Of a DNA stretch of 64,000 bases, positions 21,258-33,082 are shown in pieces; within the stretch, counting starts at the first letter, position 1; each line of letters starts with the position of its first letter. The stretch is from Liolophura sinensis (lineage: Eukaryota; Mollusca; Polyplacophora; Chitonida; Chitonidae). A program made the translations under genes and the position numbers. The notes under the pieces were generated by a model. It was given only the letters and a program-made list of their open reading frames with translations, searched no databases and was not told the DNA's origin. The stretch spans positions 18,591,485 through 18,655,484 of the forward strand of contig NC_088296.1 in NCBI RefSeq assembly GCF_032854445.1, in the 5' to 3' direction.

Positions 21258-21657
21258 CCAGGCTGCTATTCACAGAAGCGTCCCCTGGTGTCAGAAACGG
21301 GAACTGTTGGCATCACGTGCTAGCTCATATTAAGTGTCATTAATGTACCAAGTCTGATGTCTGTAGGTGCAGTAGTAATGGACATATGGGCCAGGCTGCT
21401 ATTCATACAAGCGCCCCCAAGGTGTCAGAAACGGGAATTGTTGGCATCACATGATAGGTCTCATTAGGTGTCATTAGTGTACCAAGTATGATGTCTGTAG
21501 GTGCAGTATTAATGGACATATGAGCCAGACTGCTATTCACAGAAGCGTCCCATGGTGTCAGAAACGGGAATTGTTGGCATCACGTGATAGCTCTCATTAA
21601 GTGTCTATAATACACCAAGTTCGATGTCTGCAAATGCAGTGTTACTGGAGATACAGC
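21258..21657. repeat. ~134-bp tandem repeat, 3 copies
   Basis: Copies start at 21,258, 21,391 and 21,525. Each has CTGCTATTCA, GTGTCAGAAACGGGAA, TGTTGGCATCAC, GTACCAAGT, GATGTCTGTAGGTGCAGTA and TAATGGACATATG in order. Internal stops; non-coding. Confidence 0.9.
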
Positions 21658-22430
21658 CTAATATGTAGTTTATAGAGATAATGACTTGTCCCCGTTGAAT
21701 AGCTAACCGCTAACTTTCAAATCGCAGTCTAAGTTATTTCACGTGTGACATGCTGGAAAATATTAGCAGTATCCATATGTAAGATAAGACAAGGAAATGC
21801 CACATAGATTAATATTTCCAGGTACCACAACAACTTAAACCGTCGACGGATGTGTTTAAGGCAGATTTAATGAGCGTTTCACTGGTTATCTGAAATTACA
21901 GATTCTACTCCTCACGGCTGGCATGGCCAGCAAAAGCCCACCCGATAAACCATCAGTACACGTACATGATATACAGTCGACATAAACAATGAACTCACGT
22001 TGAATAAATCCCATCAACAGAAGACTGATATTTAGTCGTCTATCTTGTTTTAATCCACAAAAAAAGCTTCATCTTCATTGTTGTTCTTTCCCCAAATGTC
22101 GTTACAGGTAGCTGTGTTCAAAAAATCACCAGGTCTTTTAAATCTAGCTGTGGTGTATTGTAGAGGCACGGTAGTACTGGACTGAAATGGCTGATTTACT
22201 GAGACCAGACTACGGCAGATGAAAAGGGTGTTCTTGACTGTCAATGAATAAAGTCGATATTCAGCTATTAAGCACAGTCATTGGTTAAGTAGGTCACACA
22301 CATCACACGTATACCCAACGCCTAACTAAATGGGCTGTTAAAAATGATATATAACTGCAGAGCAGGGCCGGATTTAAGAGGATGTGGGCCCCTGGGCTTG
22401 AGCCAATGTGCGGACCCTACTTAATCATGG

Positions 22431-22433
<3 letters not shown>

Positions 22434-22509
<76 letters not shown>

Positions 22510-22510
22510 T
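22434..22510. repeat. (CA)n microsatellite inside the hAT element
   Basis: About 37 CA units with two interruptions (TACACG and a single T). Its translation gives the Thr-His and Cys-Val runs seen in open frames on both strands. Confidence 0.9.
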
Positions 22511-22945
22511 TGTAAGTCATTCACAAGTGGAATTAAAGGTGTCAATATAAGCGTCAAGTCCGACATTCCTATACCATTCGTAGTCCGTGAAGGGCGTTCT
22601 AAGTCGATAATCGCAAGATCCATTTCCACAACAACGTTTAACACTAACTCCCGAAGACAAAGGCATGTAAGAAATTATACAAAACTCAAACTCAGTCTTT
22701 GGTTTCAAACTACTTGGTGAAAAGGAAATAAATGTCCAAAACGTGCTTCCCTGCCAGTCAGACAGAACATGGATATAAACAAATATAATGTTCCTGGAAA
22801 AAAGAGATCAGACAATACTGAAGGTTTTAAAGTTTAAAAGGAATATCCAAACCAATAACACCAAATCCTTTCAGTAATGAGTCAAAGGGTTATAATGTGG
22901 ATAAGCCTTATAGGCATTAGTTTGGCATGAACCTTGAAAAGATGC

Positions 22946-25403
22946 CTACTGGATTTTTTTTGCAGCAAAGTCAATGACAAGATCACTAAAGTCCAGCTTT
23001 CTCACTAGAACACTCTCAATAGACATGAGAGTCAAATGGTTCAGTCTTTCCTGTCCCATTGTGGATCTGAGCCTGTTCTTAACTATTCTAAGTTTGGAGA
23101 ATGATCGTTCACCACTTGCATCCGTGACAGGAAATGTCAGGTAAAGCCAGAATGCAATATCCACATTTGGGAAGATGTCCTACAGGTTCTCCCTAGTGAA
23201 CTGTAAAGGCAATGGAGCAGATGTGATGCCTTTACCACGAATAAAATCTTTAAACTGGACAATCTCCTCCACAAAGTCCATCTCCAGGTCACCTGAATAT
23301 TTACTTTGGAGATGAGATGCTTTGTTTCTCAGCTCTGGAACAGTAACATCAGAAAAAATTGTTCAGGAAGCCAAAAGTGTTGTTGAGGTTATCATATGCA
23401 GCATACCTGCGATCGATTTCAGAAAGTAGTTTGTCAACAACCACCAAAAACACTGGTGGAGAACTTTTGTCGAGCTGATAACTCAACCTCCGAGGTGGCG
23501 CTTTCTCCAAAAAAAGCTTTTTTTTTTTGGTCTTTGAGTGCTAACTCTGTAAACCTGTGAAACTGTTGGAGACAACTCCTTTGCTTGAGACTCAAAACTA
23601 TCAAACTGATCTCTCAGACTTCCAATGTAGTCCCGCAAGGATCCTACCAAATCCACAGCTTTACACAAGTCCAGTTCCACAGACTGCAAAGCTACATTTG
23701 CTTTTTCAAAGCGCTGCAGAATGTAATGCCACAATGTGCACAAAAAGGCTGTTTCAAGCTTGTCCATTTCTTTGTCAAGTGACCTTGATTCATTTCTTGT
23801 TGTTGCATTTTGGTTTGTGTCATTAACAATGTTCTTTTTGAATGTTTGCATAGTTAATGCCTATGTGGCATCTGCATGTGCAGCCCATTTAGTGTTAGAA
23901 AGAGACTTCAATGTTTCAATGCGCTTGTTTGCATTAGGCTGCAGTCCATCTGTCACCACCTTCCACCTTGCTGTAGACTTAGAGCAGAAGTTAAATAGGT
24001 TTTGCACAAACCGGAAAAAAATCAGCTGTCTCAAAACAGCAGTTAATACTATTTACTCCGACCAAATTCAGGGTATGTGCAACACATGGAATCCATTCAA
24101 CTAGGGGGTTAATTTCTTCTATGCGTTCTTGTAGTCGTTTATATACTTTATACCAGACATGTTGGTAGCATTATCATAGCATTGCCCCCTGCAGTTTACA
24201 ATGTCAATCCCCATCTCTTCCAAAACCTTGAGTACAGACTCACATAAAGCTTCCCCAGTACGACTTTCAATAGGTAGAAACTTCAGAAAGCGTTCCTGAG
24301 AGTGTCATTCAGGTGACACATATCTTAACACAAATGTTAGCTGATCAACATGTGCCACATCTGGCGTGGAGTCAACACTGATGGAGAAGTATTTCGCCAT
24401 TTTTACTTCACTGACTATTTCTGATAGAACATGATCACCCATCAGCTGAATAAACTCCTCACATGTTTTGGAAGAAAGATATGAGGGTGTCCCTGCACCT
24501 GCATTTACATATTTTTCTATGTGAGACTTCAAAAAGGGATCAAACTCGCTGATTAACTCCAGAATACCTAGATAATTCCCATTATCAGTTCGGCCAAAAA
24601 TGTCACTGGAGCCTCTAAGAGCGAGTCCTCTCTCTGCCAAAAACTTGACAACAGACACAAATCTTCTCAACACTTCAGTCCAATAAGCACACTCCGATTC
24701 AAATTGTTTCTGCAGTTCTCTGTCTATCCTTCCGCTGGCTGTTGCAAGTGCAATATACGTCAGCATTGCTTTTCGGTGATGTTCGCTGTTTTCATGCTCT
24801 TTCATGCGTTCTGATGGGTGCTTCCAGTCACTGAAACCCGTTTCAAAGCATGAGTGACAATTAGCATCGCTGAAAATGCGACACAGCTCCGGAGGATGGA
24901 GAGTAAAGCAGCCACTGTCTTTGGATGTACTCACCATTTGCGAGCTTACGTTTAAAGTGCGATCTGGAGAAGAGCCGAATCTGATGTTTGTACACCCGTT
25001 CCGATGCTTGAAAGCTAGCATTCATATTTTGACAGTTCCCTGGTCCTTGCTCAGACCAGTAAGCCCTCAAGGAATCGTCAGTTTTCCCCCAATGCGCAGG
25101 ATCAGTGCTGTATGGATTATCAATGGTCATGGTTCCATCTGCTGAAGTTCCATCTGGCGACGTTATATCTGGCGAAGTTACATCTGGCGACGTTACATCT
25201 GGCGAAGTTACATCTGGCGCCCCTGATTCCGTAGGTGCCAGATCAGCCATCGATTCAGCCACAGTTAAAGGTTCTCGCGGGACCGTAGTGCTAGTGTTAG
25301 CAGCAACACTAACGTTTTCAGGAACGGAGAGGAACGATGGTTCTGTTCCATCTCCGCTAAGAGGTTTAAAAAAGCCCATCAGCTTGGGCGTTTTCTTTAT
25401 CAC
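22946..25403 (-). pseudogene. ZMYM1-like hAT transposase, frameshifted
   Basis: Reading from 25,403 down: an N-terminal region with a Thr-Ser-Pro-Asp repeat (15-bp units), then a TTF-type zinc finger region (about 24,860-25,020, residues WLLYSPSSGAV continuing in the next frame as CHSCFETGFSDW). Next come EHENSEHHRKAML, a DUF4371-like core (SVDSTPDVAHVDQLTFVLRY) ending near 24,305, and a middle region in pieces (23,483-23,851). The hAT C-terminal dimerisation motif is at 22,946-23,164 (DASGERSFSKLRIVKNRLRS). At least four frame breaks or stops separate the pieces. This family excises and inserts DNA; the copy cannot make a working protein. Confidence 0.85.
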
Positions 25404-25732
25404 CTCTTTGCCGCGATCTTCTTTTTCTTTCTTTTCTGCGCTCCACTGTCATATTTTCTGTTGTCCGCCATCGTGAGAAAATATTCACTGATGCTCCTCC
25501 TAATGCGTAAGATGCGTCAAACTTGGACAAATAAGAATCAAGTATTCATGATAGAGGTTTGTCAAAGCAAATTAGAACATTTTTCAGTGTCAAAATCCTC
25601 TGTGTTAAAATCAAGGCATTCTCACACTATTCATTCACAAAAATATAAAACAACATTCGAGGCCCTTAAAGCGCCGGGGCCCTTGGCTGGAGCCCCGGTA
25701 AGCCCCTCCCAAAGTCCGTGCTTGCTGCAGAG

Positions 25733-26067
25733 TGTTTATGTATTAGTGCTCTCATGTGTGGCAGAAAAAATACTGTGTTGCTATAGATATGCTGTACTGA
25801 GAATTCAACTTAATCTGTTGTCTAGAAAATATTTGCGACTGTCGAGAAATAACCTACATATTGCATGGTTTAATAGGCGAGGTTCCACTTCTCATAGTTA
25901 CGTCATAGTCGATGTCGTGTAACAAGGGAGGTAATTTAGAGCAATTCTGTTGTAAACACGGCTGGGTGGCGACGTCACAAGATCGATCATGTCTAGGCTG
26001 CCGATATTCCTGAGGTTAACTGCAGTCTGCAACCGTGTCAGTTTGCTTCACACACTGAGCAGAATGA
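25733..26067. other. No gene seen
   Basis: Short unique-looking stretch between the hAT element and the 3' end of the LINE. Confidence 0.4.
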
Positions 26068-26368
26068 TTGAATAAATGAATGAATGAATGATTATGGCTT
26101 AATGCCTCATCGGCAATATCTCAGCCATATCGTGGCGAGAACAAATTAAAAGCACCAGGCGGTGCAGGTTTTCAATATGGTAGCGCAAGCATCAAGCATG
26201 AAACAAAAATGTTTAGACATGTTTAAAATCAGATAGGAAGAACCAAAACCGTTAAAATTGGAAAACCATTACATTTTTCAAAATAATTTATCTAGAAAAA
26301 CTGTATATGTATCTTTTTATGTGTATGCCTTTGTCTCCCTGGATGGATGTTTTAATAATAATTGAAAT

Positions 26369-29300
26369 TTATATCTTATGATAAAGGTCTATGTCCCTCA
26401 AATAATTGACGACCACATCGCCAGCTATGCTGTCAAACAAATCATATATAGAGTTGACTGTGTAGAATCTCTGTCCAACATGGACAAAGTCCACAAGGTC
26501 AACCAGGATATGTTTGATGCCGTACTGAGCATCACATACAACACACTCTGGGGGCAGAGCCCCCATCAAGAATGAAATTGTGTTAGAAGAGAATGCCCGA
26601 CACGACACCTCGTTAAAACTACATGGTCTTGACGAGACATTCAACAAGTATAAAAAGTGTAACCAATGACAGGGTGAATAGCATGCAGTTTATTATGGGC
26701 CTGCAAATCCCATTTACCCTGCCAAAAGCGACGGATATATATAAGAATGTGCCACCTAATATCAGTACATGCGATTTAAACTTTTGATATGGATTTATTT
26801 AGGGCAGATTTTGCCTCCCTGTCCACGACTGGTGTATCCATGGATACCAATATGACTCGGTATTCAACAGAATATAATATCTTTACCTCTTTTAATTAAT
26901 TTATTTATTTATTTGATTCGTGTTTTACGCCGTACTCAAGAATATTTCACTTATACGACGACGACCGGCATTATGGTGGGAGGAAACAGGACAGAGCCCG
27001 GGGGAAACCCACGACCATACGCAGGTTGCTGACCGACCTTCCCACGTACGACCAGAGCTCTTTTAATTAGTTTTCTATGTAATGCTAATATTTCAAATAT
27101 CAATGGATATTTAAATCTATCATGCCTTATTGCCAAAAGGCGGGAGAGCGAGTCACTGCTTACCATTGCCTTCTGGAAGAAGAAACATATGATAAGGCCA
27201 GGAGTATCGCTATGGCCTCGGCAGAGAAGATTGAAGAAGAAGATGGAAAACGAAGAGAAGAGACTCGCTGCTCTATGACAGCCACAGTCGCGACCGTCCC
27301 CATCCTTTGACCTGTCAGTGTACATAAATTTATAAACCATATAATTAGCATTCATTTCAGCAAAAACCTTGCTGAATTATAAGATTTATTATATTTACGT
27401 AGATCGAATATCAATTTAGGTTGTGGAAGAAGCCAGGGAAGTGACTCTGGAAAAGTCTCCGGAGCTATTTCATCTGGCTTGATGTTAGCTTCCACAATAT
27501 GGTCCCGTATACGAAGACAGAACGAAGGGATCTTATTGGGATTTTTATTAAATTTATCTACATATGATGGATAAAAAACACAGTCTTAGGCAGGGTTTGT
27601 TGGATGAGCTTTAAGCTTTGTAACATAATGAAGGCTCAGTTTAACACGTCGGTTGTATAAAGAAGGCTCATTTGCCTCCACGTATAAACTCTCTACTGGC
27701 GAGGTCCTAAAAGCACCTAGGCTGAGCCTCATACCTTGGTGATGAACAAGGTAGAACGTTTTAATATTGCGGAACGGTAAATGATGAACCCGTAGTCTAA
27801 TTTACACCTCACCAGAGAACGACATAAACTAAGTAAAACTGAGCGGTTAGCACCCCAATCGGTGCTAGACACGACCTTAATAACATCTAGAGCCTTTGTA
27901 CATCTAACTTTAAGCATTTTTATATGAAGTATAAAAGATGGCTTATTATGAAATATTACACCTACAAATTTTGTTTCACCAACAATTTTAATCTGTTCAC
28001 CACAAAAATTAAGCAGTGGGTCATGACGAAGTTTCCGTTTATTACAAAAATGCATACAGACGGTTTTAGACGTTGAAAATCTAAAACCGTTTTCAGGTGC
28101 GAAAATATCGACACCACATGTCCGTTATTGAAGAATCCATTACGAATGAAGGTTTCGGATCGAACAAGATGATCCATAGTATATCTACTATGTTGAAAAC
28201 CAAAGTGTATACTAGAAAGTAACTTGTTGGTTACAAGAAACCAAGCAAGTCTATCATTTATCGTCCGTTCCACAGTCCTACAGAAACAGCTAGTAAGAGC
28301 TATGGGACGGTAATTAGACGGATCAGCATGATCCTTACCCGGTTTTCGGGACAGATATTACACGCCTCTCTCCAAGAGGGTGGAAAATCATCAAAATATT
28401 ATTAAGTCCAAGCGAGTATCAAGTGGCTCAGGTGGGAAAGGGTTAAGAAACTGGCTCAGGTGGGAAAGAAACTTATAATATACGTTTTATAGATTATAAT
28501 CTTTTAAATTTTTAGAGGAAAAGGGCAATTTAATTTTCTCCTTCTTGTTTTTAATGTGTTCGAATTCTGAAGTATAATTCTCAGAAGAAGATTTCTTGCA
28601 AATTGTTTCAGCTAGTTTATTTGCTATATCAAATGGGTGAGAAGTTAATATATTATCTCCATCTTTCAAATGCTGGACTTTATTCGCTTTATTATTTTTG
28701 CCCTTAAGTTTCTGAATCATGTTCCAGATCTTACGCATGGGTGTTTTAGACGTAATGACTCAAATAAAGTTTCGTTCACAAGATCGTCCCCTGGACTTCA
28801 GTAATCGACGAGCCTTGACTCACAAATTACGAACCCGCTTTAAGTTATTATCAGTAGGACATATATTAAAACTTCGCTCGGCCTTTTTTAGTGTCCTTAA
28901 TGGCTTCTCGACAGTCCTTATACCGGAGTTTACTTTTGGATTTTCGACTTATCGAGGTCTTAGGGATAGTTTTATCGGCAGCTCATAAAACAAGTTCATT
29001 AAATTTTAATATAGGATCATCTGCGACATTTAGAGTCTCTGGAGTAATATCTCAAATGTGATTCAATCTGCTTTATGGAATTTCCACCTAGCTACACGTT
29101 CTAAAGAATTAGAGGTGCACTCTCCAAGAAAAATCAGGGCGTAGTGATGGATCTGTGATAGTGAGATCGATAGCAGAATGAGTGTCATTACCCGGATGTA
29201 AACAGGTATTAGAACCATCATTAAAATAACACAGTTACTCCTTAGATAAGACGTCTTCTTGTATATTGCCCTTATTATTTATGTTATTACTGCTCCATAG

Positions 29301-29710
29301 GGGGTTACGGGAATTAGAATCTCCCATTGTTATAACAGGTTTAAGTAATTGTTTTTTTTAAAATTATGTAACTGGGAAACTGACAAAGAAGTGTTCGGAG
29401 GTATATACACCGAACATCATCTGATTGTTCCCTACACTGAATCACGAACTGCCACAGCCTGAAGCTCTGTATCTAGAGCAAGAGGGCTTTGTATAATATT
29501 GTTATTTATGACGATAGAGGCTCTTGCAGCTTGCTCTTCTTCATTTGAATAAGTGCTGTATAAAGAATAATTTTTCCGAGTTATTGTACCTTTGTCAGAT
29601 GTCTTCAGGTGAGTTTTCTGAAGACAAAGGGCAATAAGATTCAATGATTGGACTAGCTGTGTTATTTCAATAAAATTTACCTTAAGACCTCAAAACATCC
29701 ATTGTATAAT
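26369..29710 (-). pseudogene. LINE ORF2 (endonuclease, RT, RNase H), broken
   Basis: Endonuclease remnant at 29,432-29,644 (IALCLQKTHLKTSD, YSLYSTYSNEEEQAA, ALDTELQAVAVRDSV). Linker at 28,487-28,738 (RKIWNMIQKLKGKN, HPFDIANKLAETICKKSSS). RT fragments at 27,962-28,273 (FGFQHSRYTMDHLVR) and 27,729-28,055 (VGVIFHNKPSF, LSLCRSLVRCKLDYG). RNase H at 27,060-27,340 (MYTDRSKDGD, SSIFSAEAIAILLAL, SSDSLSRLLAI). C-terminal zinc-finger-like tail at 26,369-26,647 (PPECVVCD, KHILVDLVDF, RFYTVNSIYDLF). The pieces lie in different frames. A SINE interrupts the region between RNase H and the tail. Confidence 0.85.
26887..27069 (-). mobile_element. SINE-A nested in the LINE, with target duplication
   Basis: A 5'-truncated reverse copy (tail at about 26,899; body to 27,057) inserted in LINE ORF2. 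The 12-bp CTCTTTTAATTA occurs at 26,887-26,898 and 27,058-27,069 as a perfect target-site duplication, so this SINE moved after the LINE landed. Confidence 0.9.
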
Positions 29711-29967
29711 TTTGTCTGTTACATTATTACATTATGCAGGGAGACGTATAGGGGATTTCTCTTCACATCCACATCCGATGTCGAAGGACCGACGTCCTCC
29801 AACAATCTAAACTTATTAAACGTTTGGACCGGATCCCTAGTGGCCTTAGTAGAACGCTGGGTGGGGCCACTAGGATTATTAGTTTTATTATTATTACACT
29901 GCGGTTTATTTTCAGACTTATTTTTCTCATTATTTTTAAGGGAGTGGGGTTAGTGATTTCAGGTTTA

Positions 29968-31389
29968 TCAGGTTCTGTACGTTTTACTTTTTTGTTGAGT
30001 TGAAGTAGTCTGGGTTGAGCAGGAATTCAACGCAGGTTGAGTCGAAAGTTGCACAGAAATAGAACTAGGACTGTCGTTTCCGAAGTCAAAAAGGTCCGAG
30101 TAGCAACAGATGCTACTCTTGACAACATTGGCAAACGAAGTCTGTAAAGAAGTATTAGAGGACAGAGACCAATTTCCAGGCGTGCTGGTAAGATATATTG
30201 TTTTCAATTTTTAAGTTGATGATTTGTTTTTCCTTAGGGAAAAGCGGACAGTCTCTAAAGGAGGCCATGCGATATCCACCGCAGTTGCAACACTTAACTG
30301 TGTTGCTGCAGTCGAAATCATCTTAACCTTCAGTGCCGCATCTGAAACAAACCAGTTTATTATTACAATAACCCTTGCCGTGACCAAATGTTTGGTAGTT
30401 GAAACAACGTGTTGTATTAGGGATATATAAATCTACATTTACCCTATACGGGCCAGTATAGATATACGACGGAAGGGAGGTAGAGTTGAAAGTCAAAAGA
30501 ATTGTGTTTAGTTAAAGATGTTACCTGATTTCTTCATAGTGAAGCGTATAACACTGATAACACTTTGTGAATTTAGTTCTCTGCAGATTTTCCCTCAGAT
30601 AGATCAATTATATCACCATCCCTGTCACGAATTATTCCCTGAGAGGTGTTCAGGGAATTGTGAGAGGATATGCAAAGATATATCAGATATTTTATTTAAA
30701 GTTAGTAAATTTTTGGATTATTGTTGCCGGAAACATTCATTGAGAATGTCTCCGCATAGAAAGATGTGAACAGTGTCTACACCTTTTCCACTTTGCAAAA
30801 TTTTTTGCTATTTTAAGTAGTTGTAATACAGATATACAGCAACAAATACAGGCATTGGTTAGTTTACAAGTTGATGCTTGCATATTTGCAACATTTGAAC
30901 ACTTTTTTTTCTGATTATTTTATTTCACTGATTGTTGACCATTGGCTCCTTTTCAGGAAGGATTAACTCCTCTACTTACAAGAGGGATTTGTTTTTCTGA
31001 ATCCGACCCAACCGCTGTCATTGCCGTCCCTTGTGGTGTCAGTCTGCGGCCGATCCGTCTCATTCTGATCCATTTCAGGATTATATATATGACCTTAACA
31101 TTCCTACATGGGGGGGGGGGGGATTTCGAGGGGTGGCTGGCGGATAGCGTTCCATCAGGGTTTGATTTGAGCCATTGAGCTGGGATTGGATGTGAATGAG
31201 GTGGGAGCGTGGGCCGTTTGCAGGGAATCTGTGGTGGTTGGAACGGGAGATATGGTGGTTGAAGATGTAGTTCTGGGAGGTTGAGAAAGACGTTGTGCTT
31301 GTTGGGGTAGAAATCTGGGCGATGACTGTGGAAGATGGAGCGGAGGTTGATTGGACGGGACCTGACGTGGTTATGACAGACCATGCCAT
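29968..31389 (-). pseudogene. LINE ORF1 (gag-like, zinc knuckles), broken
   Basis: The N-terminal Ser/Thr/Pro-rich part is open at 31,081-31,389. The centre is interrupted by frame changes. At about 30,230-30,430 the minus strand encodes three adjacent Cys-rich knuckles (CFNYQTFGHGKGYC, CFRCGTEG then C, CCNCGGYRMASFRDC) followed by PLFPKEKQI, the standard end of Jockey-group ORF1 nucleic-acid-binding regions. One in-frame stop lies inside the second knuckle. The C-terminus is open at 29,968-30,207. Confidence 0.75.
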
Positions 31390-31526
31390 GACTAGCCAAA
31401 AGAAACTGCAGGTATCTAAAACAAAGATTACCTATAACATTACCTATAAGCCAACGCCTTACCAGTTTAATCCATTTAATTGCTTTTACTCCTACATGTA
31501 TGCATAGCGATCTTGCATGTTTGCGG

Positions 31527-31597
31527 TTTTTATTTATTTATTTGATTGGTGTTTCACGCCGTTCTCAAGAATACTTCATTTATACAACGGTCCACCA
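31527..31597 (-). mobile_element. SINE-A tail fragment
   Basis: TTTATTTATTTGATTGGTGT, TTCACGCCGTTCTCAAGAAT and ATTTATACAACGG, then unrelated sequence. Confidence 0.75.
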
Positions 31598-31739
31598 TGA
31601 CCACCATGGTACTATAACAATACTACAGACTCTTTCAGATTCCACTTTCTGTAGCACTCTACCGTGTTAGTTAAATGGTGGAAAGGCATAGAACAATCTC
31701 CCTTCCCAACATGTAGTAAATGCGGTTACAGATTCTGCC

Positions 31740-32690
31740 CCAGTGTCTGAATGTAATGAAGCATTAGGCTGGATTTAAAATTTGGCTTGATGCAAAAAGA
31801 ACCACTTCTGGCAAGGAAAAGCTTTACATATTGCATCGAAAACATGACGATTCAAGTTCATGACGATTTGACGATCTGCTGGCTTTATCAGCTTCACTAA
31901 TGTTAACATCTGGGTGGTGGTTTGCGATTAACCAAGTTCCCTTAAAAACCAAATCAAAATATCCCTTGTGACATTATAGCAGTGCTTTTTCCCACTCCTG
32001 ATTTTGTTAATGTAAGCAGCAGTGGTAGAATTCTCAAATAAAAGAAGAATTTGAACATCGGTTTCTTTTTTTGTTTTTTTTTATTAAAGAGCTTTAATAG
32101 CGAACTTAGATCGCAAATGCCATTTTACATTAATGTGTAAACTGCCTTTTTCTGCCGACTACTTTCCACCAGTTTTTACATTTTGGCTGACCACAACCCA
32201 CGCTCAAAATCTCTCCGATTAATAGCTAAGCAATGAGTTTTAAAACTGTCACACATCCGATAGTACAGCCTGCCGTAATGTACTCCTAAGAAGTGAGGTA
32301 TCATTTTGTCTATTATCTCAGCAAACTTCCTGATATCCTGACAATATACTTTTAAATCATATGCCTTTTGTGAAGGGTTAGTCTCACCGTCATATCAGTG
32401 GAGTCCAACACAAAACCGAGATACACTAGCGAATGTGTAGAGTTTAAAACCGACGTCTCAGGTTGTACAGTGAGCCCGGACTTAGCAGACAGCTCTATTG
32501 TATCAAACACACTGTCTCTACAATCTTGTTGGGTTTCACCATATATGAAACGGTCGTCAATAAAATTGGTGACCAAGTGACCTGGTTTTCTTCAGTTGTG
32601 AGAAAATAACTTTTTGAGTTTAGTGGAAATCATTGGAGCAAAAGCGGATTTCGTTGAAAGGTACATCGAATGTTCTCCGGGCCGGTCCGT
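31740..32690 (-). mobile_element. DIRS-like retroelement fragment (RT and RNase H)
   Basis: On the minus strand, 32,352-32,600 gives HLVTNFIDDRFIYGETQQDC (RT catalytic box, here FIDD) then SLVYLGFVLDSTDMTVRLT. About 32,150-32,340 continues with FAEIIDKMIPHFLGVHYGRL. About 31,740-32,040 gives ENSTTAAYINKIRSG (RNase H active-site region) and NRHVFDAICKAFP. This order and these signatures are those of DIRS/Ngaro-type elements. No tyrosine recombinase was seen downstream, so it is a fragment; stops and frameshifts are present. Confidence 0.7.
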
Positions 32691-33010
32691 TTTTCAGAAC
32701 CGAAACCGGAACGGGAACAATAAAAACTTAAAACAAAAACGGAGCGGAAAGAAACGGCGCGAAACAAAACACTATAAAACAGTGAATAGAAACGGAATGA
32801 AACAGAGTGAAGTGAACGAAATAGATATCCGGGCTATGGTTGTTAAATTGACATTAAATTGACAGCCTTCAGACGAGTAGGGCTCTGGCTTAGCAAAGCT
32901 CTCTGAATACCCACCAGTTTACGGCATGCACCAAGGACAGGCCTTTGGAAGCTGGGACACCGTAGTTTGACTCTCTCCTTATCCAAGAGTGTGCACAGTG
33001 TGTAAAGAGT

Positions 33011-33082
33011 ACATTGGTGAGAGGCTTCTGAGTCATTAGGCTGCGCTAGGGCGTTAGCCAACTCAGCCGCGGAGGCCCCGTG
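33011..33082 (-). mobile_element. SINE-A head fragment
   Basis: Reverse tRNA-like head only: TTGGTGAGAGGCTTCTGAGT, GCGCTAGGGCGTTAGCCAAC and TCAGCCGCGGAGGCCCC. Confidence 0.75.

Larger units (their letters stand above)
22363..25724 (-). mobile_element. hAT transposon, complete ends, inactivated
   Basis: A 3,362-bp element. The 8-bp string CTGCAGAG occurs on both sides (22,355-22,362 and 25,725-25,732), the target duplication length of hAT elements. The left end starts CAGGGCCGGATTTAAGAGG; the right end, reverse-complemented, starts CAAGCACGGACTTTGGGAGG, an imperfect inverted terminus. It carries a broken ZMYM1-like transposase on the minus strand and a (CA)n microsatellite near its left end. 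Confidence 0.85.
26068..31400 (-). mobile_element. Jockey-like LINE, nearly full length, decayed
   Basis: A non-LTR retrotransposon on the minus strand. In element order: ORF1 (about 31,389-29,968) with CCHC zinc knuckles; ORF2 with APE-type endonuclease (about 29,710-29,300), linker, reverse transcriptase (about 28,400-27,500), RNase H (about 27,340-27,060) and a Cys/His C-terminus ending at 26,369; a 3' UTR; and a (TTCA)n tail at 26,069-26,095. Length of about 5.3 kb and this domain order fit the Jockey group. Many stops and frameshifts make it inactive. It ends in a microsatellite, not poly(A), which is known for several clades. Confidence 0.85.

Noticed and set aside
22382-22720. 112-codon frame starting MWAPGLEP as a gene
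   Set aside because: It runs across the hAT terminus and a (CA)n microsatellite.
23736-25476. Plus-strand frames between 23.5 and 25.5 kb
   Set aside because: They are antisense shadows of the hAT transposase, whose family motifs are on the minus strand.
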